Notes: generated from the letters alone by a model not told the origin. Shown: positions 6,773 through 13,337, counted from the stretch's first letter. The stretch is DNA of 14,038 nt from CAIPAT01 sp037144075 (GCA_037144075.1 JBAWXM010000114.1:1-14038); one strand, 5' to 3'. A program made the numbers and translations.

Positions 6773-8542
6773 CTATTTATCTGTGCTGAAGTCATCAACC
6801 TGCGGGAACCCTGCCGGATATTGAACATCAAGAGTTTCCTCGTTCAAAGTCACCGCCGCATTCCGCGGCACTCCGGCCGTCGGTCCGCCGACAGCGTCCG
6901 TACGCACCAGCGCTGCGGTACGGATACCATTCAACAGCCATTTGCCGGCAACAGCGCGTTCGGCGCATTTGTCCCATTCGTCGCACCAGTCGCCGAGACT
7001 GTAGCCGAACCATTTTCTGGCCGGCTTGATTTCCGGCAGGCCGGCTTGCTTCCACAGCTCTTTTGCTTCTTCCATATATTGCTTTTTCGGCAGCGAAACC
7101 GGCGCCATCGGATATTTCATCGTGGCATCGATCAATATCTGGGATTCCCATTCTCTGCCGCCTCTCAGCTTGGGCGCGTGACCGTTGGCCTGGTAGTCGC
7201 ATATCTGAATATCGGTGGTCGGATTGCAGCGGTAGGCAACCGCCCACATGATCTCCTCCATGCTGTCCGGGTCAATATCCTCGTCTACCGCCACTGTTAT
7301 TTTGCCGACGGAACGCATCAGTACGGTTGACGCGCGCATTGCGCGCCAAACCTCTGTCTTTGGAGTGTCGCGCTGAAAAACAATGGTCGTAAAGCGGGCC
7401 ACGCCGATTAAGTGATCATACAGCACGACATCTTTAACATAATCGTTTTTTAGCGTCTTCTTCAAAAAGTCATACATGATCGCATTATAACCAAGAGACT
7501 TGATGACGCCTGACTCCGACGGGGTCAATTGTGAGATCATCGAAGTAATAATGGCATGTTTCCGGCGGGTGATGGCGGTCAAATGAATGCAGTGGTTATA
7601 CTCCTCTGTTGACATGTAACCGTGGGATTCACCGAACGGAGCTTCCATTTCCAGTTCCCGCGGGTCGATCCAGCCTTCAATGATGATACTGGCGTCAGCC
7701 GGAACCATCAGCGGCACGGTCTTCGCTTTGACTTGACGGATGGACGCTCCGGCCAGGCCGCCGGCGATGTCCATATCTTCAATATCATTCGGAGTCTTCT
7801 GCGGCCCGATCACCTGGATTGACGGCGGAGCCCCGACAATTAAAGCCACCGGCATTTTCTCCCCGCGCTGTTTGTATTTTGCCCAGTTCCGGTGAGCATC
7901 GCCGCCGGTCTGGATAAGCCACATGCCGTTCATACGGTCTGATGCTTTGATATTGACCCGGTTCTGCGAGAAATTCTGCCGGCCGGTGTCCGGATCTTTA
8001 GTAACCCACAATCCGGCGGAAAAATAGGGGGCGGTATCAAAACCGGGAGTGTTGTTCGGAATCGGCAGTCCGGCCAGGCCTTTACCCTCGCCGCCGATGA
8101 GTTCATCGCCGGTCAGTACAATCTCGTGAACCGGCGCTTCCGCGGAAGGAATTTCTGTCGCCGGAATCGGGTGTTCAATGGCTGCTTTCCATTTCGCAGT
8201 TACACATTCACGCAGCTTTTTCCGGTCAATCACGTCCTGCGTAACATCAAATTCGCTGTCCAGACCCAGTGAAACCGCATAGATTTTTTCATTGCCGGCG
8301 GTTGTCGCCACGCAGACGTCGCAATCCCCTTTATACTTACGCCCGTTACTGTCAGTGACATTAGTAAAATAGAACCCTTTGCGGTCTTTGGCTTCAATAT
8401 TGGAAACATAACTCCAGCGGACAAACGGATGCAGATGGCGGTCTTTGTTGATTTCAGTATCCACGGTATATAGCAACCCGTATTTATCCAATCTTGCGAG
8501 GTGCTCGTACAAATCCGGGTATTTTCTCTCAAATGCAGCCAT
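6773..8542 (-). CDS. UbiD-family prenylated-FMN-dependent (de)carboxylase, first gene of operon
   Basis: This 589-residue UbiD-family protein is longer than the usual 450-560. The catalytic set is complete: Arg195 in 'QNFSQNRVNIKASDR', and Glu300 and Glu305 in 'EMEAPFGESHGY'. It shares with the other operon copy the blocks 'PNNTPGFDTAPYFSAGLWV', 'GPQKTPNDIEDMDIAGGLAG', 'ITRRKHAIITSMISQLTPSE', 'AVAYRCNPTTDI' and the C-terminal 'WFGYSLGDWCDEWDKCAERA'. It has about 17 extra N-proximal residues around 90-115 and a private 40-residue tail after 'NGIRTAALVR'. The start at 8542 has an excellent AGGAGGTGG ribosome site. It leads a five-gene minus-strand operon and diverges from the third UbiD gene across a 191-base control region. 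Two adjacent UbiD paralogues could form a hetero-oligomer, as in phenylphosphate carboxylase, or act on different substrates; sequence alone does not decide. Confidence 0.93.
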   Translation of the reverse strand: MAAFERKYPDLYEHLARLDKYGLLYTVDTEINKDRHLHPFVRWSYVSNIEAKDRKGFYFTNVTDSNGRKYKGDCDVCVATTAGNEKIYAVSLGLDSEFDVTQDVIDRKKLRECVTAKWKAAIEHPIPATEIPSAEAPVHEIVLTGDELIGGEGKGLAGLPIPNNTPGFDTAPYFSAGLWVTKDPDTGRQNFSQNRVNIKASDRMNGMWLIQTGGDAHRNWAKYKQRGEKMPVALIVGAPPSIQVIGPQKTPNDIEDMDIAGGLAGASIRQVKAKTVPLMVPADASIIIEGWIDPRELEMEAPFGESHGYMSTEEYNHCIHLTAITRRKHAIITSMISQLTPSESGVIKSLGYNAIMYDFLKKTLKNDYVKDVVLYDHLIGVARFTTIVFQRDTPKTEVWRAMRASTVLMRSVGKITVAVDEDIDPDSMEEIMWAVAYRCNPTTDIQICDYQANGHAPKLRGGREWESQILIDATMKYPMAPVSLPKKQYMEEAKELWKQAGLPEIKPARKWFGYSLGDWCDEWDKCAERAVAGKWLLNGIRTAALVRTDAVGGPTAGVPRNAAVTLNEETLDVQYPAGFPQVDDFSTDK

Positions 8543-8603
8543 TTTCCACCTCCTGTCCTGTGATTGATATCATTATGAATGCGTAACGATTACATTAAAC
8601 CTG

Positions 8604-8635
8604 TTGAAGCTATAGTCAAATCATCTTTAAGCTAT
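8604..8635. promoter_or_regulatory. Direct-repeat operator candidate in the divergent UbiD control region
   Basis: TTGAAGCTAT at 8604-8613 is repeated as TTTAAGCTAT at 8626-8635, a 9/10 match with a 22-base period. Direct half-sites about 21 bases apart, just upstream of a -35 box, are the typical binding arrangement for AraC-family activators. The second half-site ends 13 bases before the plus-strand -35 box (8649). A TTGACT on the minus strand (8619-8614), a possible -35 for the leftward operon, lies between the two copies. An inverted match to the first copy, CTTCAAC, occurs at 8663-8669 inside the rightward promoter. Confidence 0.5.
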
Positions 8636-8648
8636 TTTTACCGTGCAT

Positions 8649-8676
8649 TTGACATCTCAAAACTTCAACGTATCTT
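8649..8676 (+). promoter_or_regulatory. Sigma-70-type promoter candidate for the third UbiD gene
   Basis: A perfect -35 box TTGACA (8649-8654) is followed after 16 bases by TATCTT (8671-8676), 4/6 to the -10 consensus. Transcription would start near 8683, giving a leader of about 50 bases before the ATG at 8734. The weak -10 and slightly short spacer suit an activator-dependent promoter. Confidence 0.55.
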
Positions 8677-8733
8677 AGCCCTGCCAATAAAGCAATTATT
8701 TTTTCTTAAAAATCTCAATTAAGGAGATTCATA

Positions 8734-10347
8734 ATGCAACAGCAAAGTATGACTGATTTTATCAGTAAACTTGAGCAGATCGGGCAACTGGTCAGGATCA
8801 CCGATGAAAAACGCGTTGACGAAATCCCTTTCATTATGGATTCTGTACATGATAAAGCTGTTTTAATCGAAAAAGTGAAAGACTGCGAGTTTCAATTCCT
8901 GTCAGGCGGTTATTGCACCCGGCAGCAATATGCCTACGCACTCGAATGCGGCGAGAAAGATTTGTGCAGGAAAATTGCGGAACTGAATATTAAACGGTTT
9001 AAGCCGGAACTAGTCTCCTCCGCGCCGTGCAAAGAGGTAATCTTAAAAGGCGATCAGGTTGATTTGACCAAATTTCCGTTGTTTTTATATCATCCCTACG
9101 ACGGACATGCTTTTATCCAGGATGCCAGCGTGGTGTCCAAAGACCTTGAAACCGGCCTGATTAACTGGGGTATTTACCGTTTCATGTACCGGTCAAAGAA
9201 CGAAACCAACGTTGATATGCGCAATGACAGTCACAACGGGCGTATTCATGCCAAAAAATATCTGAAAAAAGGCATTGATATGCCGGTAGCCGTGGTTATC
9301 GGCGGCCCAACCCTTGACAAAATTGCGTCAATGTTCTCGTTCCCTGGAGTTGACGACTGGGATATTCTCGGCGGCTTTTACGGCAGTTCCGCCAAGGTGG
9401 TAAAATGCGAAACCAGCGACCTTACTGTTCCGGCCAATGCCGAAATCGTTATCGAAGGGCGCATGATGACTTCCGAAGGCTGGATTTATGACGAAGGCCC
9501 TTACGGCGAATATACCGGAACATATGGAGGCGGACTGCCGCGCAACTGCCGCTTTATTGTTGACTGCATTACATACCGTAAAGGGGGCATTTATCAATAT
9601 GCCACTATCGGCGGTCTTCATCCGGGACGCACCGACCTGAATATTTTCAATCCGATTATTGAAGCCGACATCTATTCCGCGCTGAGATCGGCGGGTATCC
9701 GGGCGCTGGACGTATACGCACCCGAAGGGGGAAGCCATAATATGGTTTACGCACGGATTCGCACTTCCGGAGGCGGCGATGCCAAACAAACGCTCGGACT
9801 TATGCTGACCTGTTCCAGGCAGTGGTTTCCCAAATGGGCGTTCGTGTTTGATGAAGACATTGACATCTATGACGACGAGCAAGTCAAATGGGCAATGTCC
9901 TGGCGCTTCAATCCCCAAATAGATATTGTCATCATTCCTGACCTAAACATCCTGCCGCTGGACCCGATGGCGCAAACTAATCATCCGCCGGTAAATACGG
10001 CAAAAATCGGGATTGACTGCACCGTGCCGCTAGTCGGAGACTTTGACCGTTTCTCCTTTGTAAAATCCACCGTTGCCGAACCACTAGAAAATCTGCCGGA
10101 GAAGATTGAATCCATGACCGAAGAGGAACTTACTCAAAGCATGGCGGATTATATTCGCGCCGCGCCGCGCATGTGGCGCGACATCCTGGAGAAATTCAAG
10201 GGCCAACCGTATCCGCTGGTTTACCGGGCATTCGGCAATCTCCGTCCGAAACTTGGACGCATCGCCGATTGCCGCCCGGACTATCCTTACACATTTGCCG
10301 ACACTTGTTTTGTGTATAAAAATGAAGCGACCGAAAGAAAAGACTGA
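8734..10347 (+). CDS. UbiD-family prenylated-FMN-dependent (de)carboxylase, divergent subgroup
   Basis: This 537-residue UbiD-family enzyme belongs to a different branch from the two operon copies. It retains the catalytic Arg149 in 'NWGIYRFMYR', and Glu254 and Glu259 in 'DEGPYGEYTGTYGGG', where Phe of the usual Glu-Gly-Pro-Phe motif is Tyr. It lacks the C-terminal 'FGYSLG' extension of the other two. Other landmarks are 'PLFLYHPYDGHAFIQDASVV' (about 112-131), 'MPVAVVIGGPTLDKIAS', 'VDDWDILGGFYGSSAKVVKC' and 'YQYATIGGLHPGRTD'. The start ATG follows AAGGAG (8721-8726) by 7 bases. The gene has its own promoter and diverges from the UbiD-LpdD-UbiD-UbiX operon, so it depends on that operon's UbiX for cofactor unless another exists elsewhere. 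The family assignment is firm; the substrate, an aromatic, heteroaromatic or enoic acid, is unknown. Confidence 0.93.
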   Translation: MQQQSMTDFISKLEQIGQLVRITDEKRVDEIPFIMDSVHDKAVLIEKVKDCEFQFLSGGYCTRQQYAYALECGEKDLCRKIAELNIKRFKPELVSSAPCKEVILKGDQVDLTKFPLFLYHPYDGHAFIQDASVVSKDLETGLINWGIYRFMYRSKNETNVDMRNDSHNGRIHAKKYLKKGIDMPVAVVIGGPTLDKIASMFSFPGVDDWDILGGFYGSSAKVVKCETSDLTVPANAEIVIEGRMMTSEGWIYDEGPYGEYTGTYGGGLPRNCRFIVDCITYRKGGIYQYATIGGLHPGRTDLNIFNPIIEADIYSALRSAGIRALDVYAPEGGSHNMVYARIRTSGGGDAKQTLGLMLTCSRQWFPKWAFVFDEDIDIYDDEQVKWAMSWRFNPQIDIVIIPDLNILPLDPMAQTNHPPVNTAKIGIDCTVPLVGDFDRFSFVKSTVAEPLENLPEKIESMTEEELTQSMADYIRAAPRMWRDILEKFKGQPYPLVYRAFGNLRPKLGRIADCRPDYPYTFADTCFVYKNEATERKD

Positions 10348-10440
10348 TTCCGTCAAAGGTCTCAAAAATAATCGCGGATAAACTGGGGCATCATCGTCCA
10401 GAGATGCGAAAGTGTAGTTCAATATCTCAACCAGTTTACT

Positions 10441-10484
10441 TGTAACCGTATATGGGTTAAATGTAAAACATGCGGTTACATTTT
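10441..10484 (+). terminator. Imperfect hairpin followed by TTTT after the third UbiD gene
   Basis: TGTAACCG (10441-10448) pairs with CGGTTACA (10473-10480). The stem can be extended to 11 pairs with one G-U, leaving an 18-base loop, and TTTT follows at 10481-10484. The first arm can alternatively pair with GGTTA at 10455-10459. It lies 93 bases beyond the stop codon. The large loop and short T-run make it a weak terminator candidate. Confidence 0.4.
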
Positions 10485-10508
10485 CTGAAATTTATCGATA
10501 TTCAACTC

Positions 10509-10651
10509 AAATTTATCCACGAATGGCATCCCGCAAAGCGGGAGCGCTAATAAAACAGAAGCGCTTGCTGTGAGTTTGATTTTGTGACGCAAAATCAAAT
10601 TCACAGCAAAATATTCATTCGTGTTCATTCGTGCAATTAGTGGACAAATTT
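10509..10651. repeat. Nested palindromic intergenic element (REP/MITE-like)
   Basis: Outer arms AAATTTATCCAC (10509-10520) and GTGGACAAATTT (10640-10651) match 11/12. Inside them lie the hairpin TCCCGC-AAA-GCGGGA (10529-10543), two copies of the palindrome AGCGCT (10543-10548, 10560-10565), and a strong 18-bp stem with one G-T pair and a 5-base loop (10567-10584 with 10590-10607). Two tandem copies of TTCATTCGTG (10614-10633) match inverted CACGAATG at 10518-10525. No T-run follows the main stem, so it is not a standard terminator. The rest of 10348-10682 shows no gene. Confidence 0.65.
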
Positions 10652-10682
10652 TCCCATTTTTTTATCTTTTGTCTTCTCTTTT

Positions 10683-11450
10683 CTAGCCCTTGAAATAACT
10701 TAAAAACTTGTCGTGAATCAGCCCGTTGGATGCCGCAATGCCCTGCTCCGGAAAATTCTTTCCGCCAGCCATATCGGTGACGATGCCGCCAGCCTCCTCC
10801 ACCAGCAATACTCCGGCGGCGACATCATAAATATTCAGGCACATTTCCCAGAAGCCGTCATATCTGCCGGCGGCGACATAAGCCAGAGCCACCGCCGCCG
10901 AACCGCAGCGGCGGATGTCGCGAATATCCGGCATTAGCCGGGAGAAATATTTGAGATTGTTTTCTTTCCAGCCGGCGCGGATGCAGGCAAAGCCGGTGGC
11001 CACCAGCGACTGGCCAAGCGCATTCCGCGGCGACACTTTTATCCGGTCGCCGTTCAGGAACGCCCCCTGTCCCTTTTCCGCCCAGAACAACTCGCCGAGT
11101 TTCGGCGCGCAGACTGCCCCGGCGATATTTACGCCATTCTGCTGCAAACCGATAGAAATGGAAAAATAAGGGGTCTGGTGAATATATGAAGTTGTTCCGT
11201 CAATCGGATCAATAATCCAGCAGAATTCGCTATTGCTGCCGCTCCGCCCGGTCTCCTCCCCGTAAATGTCATGCGCCGGAAACTTTGCATGGATTGCGGC
11301 AATCAGTTGATCTTCAATCATCCGGTCAACTTCCGTAACCATATCCTTATCGGTGCCCTTGGCATGTATCCGCGAAGCGTCCAGACGCTTCATTTCCGCC
11401 AGCGCCGTGCAGCCCGCCTCCCGCGCAATCTCTTTAATAAATTCAATCAT
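10683..11450 (-). CDS. Inositol monophosphatase-family phosphatase (SuhB/HisN-like)
   Basis: This 255-residue Mg2+-dependent sugar or alcohol phosphatase of the inositol monophosphatase family is full length. Metal-binding residues are visible: Glu65-Glu66 in 'DIYGEETGRS', and Asp81 and Asp84 in 'WIIDPIDGTTSY'. The second signature is 'WEMCLNIYDVAAG', with the metal-binding Asp209; the common Pro-Trp before that Asp is replaced here by Ile-Tyr. The start ATG (11450) follows AAGGAAATA, and a TAA in another frame overlaps it as TAATG. Family members dephosphorylate inositol phosphates, histidinol phosphate or related compounds. The altered second signature and the lack of a pathway partner nearby prevent a finer call. 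It lies downstream of, and on the same strand as, the Mrr gene, 127 bases away. It is unlikely to belong to the UbiD system. Confidence 0.9.
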   Translation of the reverse strand: MIEFIKEIAREAGCTALAEMKRLDASRIHAKGTDKDMVTEVDRMIEDQLIAAIHAKFPAHDIYGEETGRSGSNSEFCWIIDPIDGTTSYIHQTPYFSISIGLQQNGVNIAGAVCAPKLGELFWAEKGQGAFLNGDRIKVSPRNALGQSLVATGFACIRAGWKENNLKYFSRLMPDIRDIRRCGSAAVALAYVAAGRYDGFWEMCLNIYDVAAGVLLVEEAGGIVTDMAGGKNFPEQGIAASNGLIHDKFLSYFKG

Positions 11451-11494
11451 TATTTCCTTGAAAACATATTGGTTAATTTTTTGAAAAATTCAGT

Positions 11495-11509
11495 ATCAAT
11501 ATAGACTTG
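11495..11509 (-). repeat. 15-base repeat, copy 1 (possible shared promoter or PIN-gene scar)
   Basis: ATCAATATAGACTTG here is identical to 13151-13165. Both lie on the same strand relative to the next minus-strand gene, 45 and 34 bases before the starts at 11450 and 13117. Read on the minus strand it contains TATATT, a plausible -10 box, and can also encode Gln-Val-Tyr-Ile-Asp, which resembles the first strand of PIN-domain proteins. The surrounding 127-base gap (11451-11577) holds no convincing gene. Confidence 0.5.
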
Positions 11510-11577
11510 GGAATGACAAATGTAGTTTACAATAGATACTATCCGGAGAAAATAGCAATATCTGCTTGTGATAGTTG

Positions 11578-12477
11578 TCAGCTCTTAAACTGGTTGAAAA
11601 ATATTTCATCTACTTCATATGCTTTTACCGGCTTGAGTCCTAGCTCGAGATTCTCCAACATATCTACCAACTTCTCGCCATCAATCAACTCAATTGGCGG
11701 CACTCCATCTCTGTTTGCCTCACGACGAGCTTCAGAAGTAAATGTTCCGGTAGTAACAATTATGCCTTTGTCGGCACGTCCAGCCATCGCTCCACGGAAG
11801 TCTCGTACTTGTGATGGTGATACTGATTTTGTATAACGTTTACATTGGAAAAGCACTTTGAAAGAAACCAAAGGATTTACTTGTAGAGTACCATAGCCAT
11901 CAATGCCACCATCTCCGCTACTGCCAGTTACAAAAACCTGAGTAAAACCAGCTTCTCTAAGAATCCGTTGTGCTAAACGTTCAAAACCAGACGGAGATAG
12001 CGATAAAAGAATTTTTAAAACATTTATTCTATAATCATTTGAAGTTGCACCAGTAGCTTCTGCAACTTGTTCTTCAAAAGGTTCTTGTTCTCCAGCAGGT
12101 TCGGCAATGCTTGTTTTTGAGCGCCTCTGTTCCTGAAAAATGCGCACCCATTTGAGAAATATTTCACGTGACTGTTTTTGAGTAAGTAATGTATTTCTGC
12201 CCTGCTCAGTAAGACTCCATACACCTCTTCGAGAAGAATCAATCAAGCCTTCCCTGGCAAGATAGAAGCGGCCCCATGCTATTTGATTTCTGAAACGAGA
12301 CTGCCCTGATGAGATAAGTTCATTCTGATCTTTCTCAGAAACTTTCAGGTCCTTGGCAATTTTTTCAACTACTTCGTCCGGCGTTCCTGAACATCCAAGT
12401 TCTCGTAACGCATCCAAGATGGGACCTAAATAGCGCACAAACTGCGCTCCTTCTTCTTTTTTGCTATTTATTGTCAC
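11578..12477 (-). CDS. Mrr-family type IV-like restriction endonuclease
   Basis: This 299-residue protein has the two-domain Mrr architecture. Residues 1-110 form the Mrr N-terminal winged-helix domain ('FVRYLGPILDALRELG', 'FRNQIAWGRFYLAREGLID', 'GVWSLTEQGR'), followed by a charged linker at about 115-150 and a C-terminal PD-(D/E)xK nuclease domain. The catalytic motifs are intact: 'GFERLAQRILREAGF', 'GSSGDGGIDGYG' with Asp193, and 'FQCKRY' with Gln211 and Lys213, then 'QVRDFRGAMAGRADKGIIVT'. Mrr enzymes cut modified DNA and usually stand alone, as here: no methyltransferase gene is in the window. The start is a GTG at 12477 with AAGGAG 5-6 bases upstream; no better ATG exists. The gene looks lower in G+C than the UbiD genes and is bordered by gene fragments and repeats, consistent with horizontal acquisition. 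Confidence 0.92.
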   Translation of the reverse strand: MTINSKKEEGAQFVRYLGPILDALRELGCSGTPDEVVEKIAKDLKVSEKDQNELISSGQSRFRNQIAWGRFYLAREGLIDSSRRGVWSLTEQGRNTLLTQKQSREIFLKWVRIFQEQRRSKTSIAEPAGEQEPFEEQVAEATGATSNDYRINVLKILLSLSPSGFERLAQRILREAGFTQVFVTGSSGDGGIDGYGTLQVNPLVSFKVLFQCKRYTKSVSPSQVRDFRGAMAGRADKGIIVTTGTFTSEARREANRDGVPPIELIDGEKLVDMLENLELGLKPVKAYEVDEIFFNQFKS

Positions 12478-12522
12478 AGGTTCTCCTTAAGCAATAATCA
12501 TTTTAATCAATTCCCATATGAT

Positions 12523-12690
12523 TTATCGCTTTGTATTCAAATCCTCACAACACAGATTAATCGGGATTGGCTCAATGCCAAGTTTACCTTCTTCTATAAG
12601 ACCTTTTGTTACTATAATACTTTGGGTTGCCGAATGCAACCCATACGGAAAAGTGAAAATTTTATTTTCTCCATCGTCGTTGAATTTCAA
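12523..12690 (-). pseudogene. Truncated 3' end of an unrecognised gene
   Basis: A 55-codon open stretch on the minus strand ends at TAA (12523-12525) and opens only at TTG (12690), right after an in-frame TGA, with no ribosome site. It reads like real protein ('TKGLIEEGKLGIEPIPIN', ending 'CCEDLNTKR'), and it is not simple sequence. Its first part lies in the duplicated segment 12625-12688. It sits 45 bases upstream of the Mrr start on the same strand, so it may be the tail of a former partner gene. I do not recognise the family. Confidence 0.4.
12625..12688. repeat. Direct-repeat segment, copy A
   Basis: This 64-base segment matches 13167-13228 in the same orientation with roughly 80% identity, 2 bases longer. 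Both begin with the hairpin GGTTGC-CGAAT-GCAACC and end in GAATTTC. Read on the minus strand both start as Lys-Phe-Asn-(Asp/Asn)-Asp-x-Glu-Asn, then the 2-base length difference moves them into different frames. They look like two decayed copies of one coding segment. Confidence 0.65.
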
Positions 12691-12718
12691 TCAAGCGGCA
12701 CGAGGTGCTATGAGAAAA

Positions 12719-12763
12719 GCAGAAAGAGATTTTTCCGCTCCTTCCCAGTATTCCCAGCTTTCG
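12719..12763. repeat. Inverted-repeat segment flanking the small HTH gene, left copy
   Basis: Read on the minus strand this segment begins CGAAAGCTGGGAATACTGGG and ends in TTTCTGC. A related but longer version lies on the plus strand at 13276-13337 (CGAAAAGCCGGGAATACTG ... CTTTCTGC), with internal duplications of the 'gaatactg' unit. The two copies flank the gene at 12773-13117 in inverted orientation. Confidence 0.5.
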
Positions 12764-12772
12764 GCTCGATCG

Positions 12773-13117
12773 CTATTCCTTTAACAACAACTCTATATCG
12801 GTTTTCCTGGACTCAAGAACTTTCAGTTTTTTCTTCAGGCTGGCTATATTTTTCTTGACCTCGCGCAATTCCGCCTGATGTTTCACATTTGCCAAATAGA
12901 CGTCTCCAAGCTCCTTGCTTATGTACTTCTCAAGTTGACTCCTCAAGACTCTAAGGTATGGATTTCCCCACATTTCCCCGTTCCGGTATTCAAGATCGGC
13001 GGACTTAATCCCCTTGATGATGAAGCTCCTGTCTACGCCGTATTCAGCTTCGGCGGTCACATCGCCGAGAGCCGCCCCTTTCATAGTCCATTCGCCGTGC
13101 TCTGCCATATAAAACAT
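12773..13117 (-). CDS. Small HTH (excisionase-like) protein with C-terminal coiled coil
   Basis: This is a 114-residue hypothetical protein. Residues about 20-65 ('TAEAEYGVDRSFIIKGIKSA', then 'DLEYRNGEMW' and 'YLRVLRSQLEKYI') follow the pattern of MerR/excisionase-type winged helix-turn-helix domains, with the final 'lRsqLekyi' helix. Residues about 68-114 are heptad-rich with alternating Leu and Lys/Glu, predicting a coiled coil ('ELREVKKNIASLKKKLKVLE'). It is probably a small DNA-binding regulator or accessory protein; excisionase function is only a resemblance. The ATG at 13117 has a weak AAAGATAAAG ribosome site, and the open frame continues upstream as 'QVYIDSWIQTSVKDKA' without a good start codon, so the true N-terminus may be longer or missing. 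It is flanked by repeats on both sides and is distinct in composition from the UbiD genes. Confidence 0.55.
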   Translation of the reverse strand: MFYMAEHGEWTMKGAALGDVTAEAEYGVDRSFIIKGIKSADLEYRNGEMWGNPYLRVLRSQLEKYISKELGDVYLANVKHQAELREVKKNIASLKKKLKVLESRKTDIELLLKE

Positions 13118-13150
13118 CGCTTTATCTTTTACAGATGTTTGAATCCATGA

Positions 13151-13165
13151 ATCAATATAGACTTG
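13151..13165 (-). repeat. 15-base repeat, copy 2
   Basis: This is identical to 11495-11509. On the minus strand it lies 34 bases before the start of the small HTH gene. TTGCAT, 16 bases upstream of its TATATT on the minus strand, could serve as a -35 box. The translation Gln-Val-Tyr-Ile-Asp is in frame with the HTH gene. Confidence 0.5.
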
Positions 13166-13166
13166 T

Positions 13167-13228
13167 GGTTGCCGAATGCAACCCTGACTGAAAAGTCCAA
13201 AGTATTTTCTGCATCGTTATTGAATTTC
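13167..13228. repeat. Direct-repeat segment, copy B
   Basis: This is the second copy of the segment at 12625-12688, starting with the GGTTGC-CGAAT-GCAACC hairpin (13167-13183). On the minus strand it can be read as part of a short frame ending 'SILIHGFKHL', without a start codon. It lies just upstream of the small HTH gene, while copy A lies just downstream of it. Confidence 0.65.
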
Positions 13229-13275
13229 TACGAAGCACAATTATTTATAATAAAAAAGAGGATGGCTCTATTATG

Positions 13276-13337
13276 CGAAAAGCCGGGAATACTGAGAGGA
13301 CTGAGAATACTGGGAGTAAAGACAAAAATCTTTCTGC
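13276..13337. repeat. Inverted-repeat segment flanking the small HTH gene, right copy
   Basis: This is the plus-strand counterpart of the segment at 12719-12763. It carries repeated 'gaatactg' units and a GGGAGT...ACTCCC pairing with sequence just beyond it. No gene is visible between 13118 and 13670. Confidence 0.45.

Noticed and set aside
6821..7330. A 169-codon plus-strand open frame opposite the operon's first UbiD gene
   Set aside because: It is a shadow of the G+C-rich codons of a well-supported gene, with no ribosome site and arginine/phenylalanine-rich low-quality translation.
9328..9918. A 196-codon open frame on the minus strand opposite the third UbiD gene
   Set aside because: It is fully antisense to a gene with clear family motifs, has no ribosome site, and its translation resembles no known protein pattern.
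10614..10633. Tandem 10-mers as the start of a CRISPR array
   Set aside because: There are only two units, with no spacers between them and no cas genes in the window.
11495..13165. A genomic island with att sites
   Set aside because: There is no integrase and no tRNA at either repeat, and the 15-mer can equally be a shared promoter, so it is kept only as a finding.
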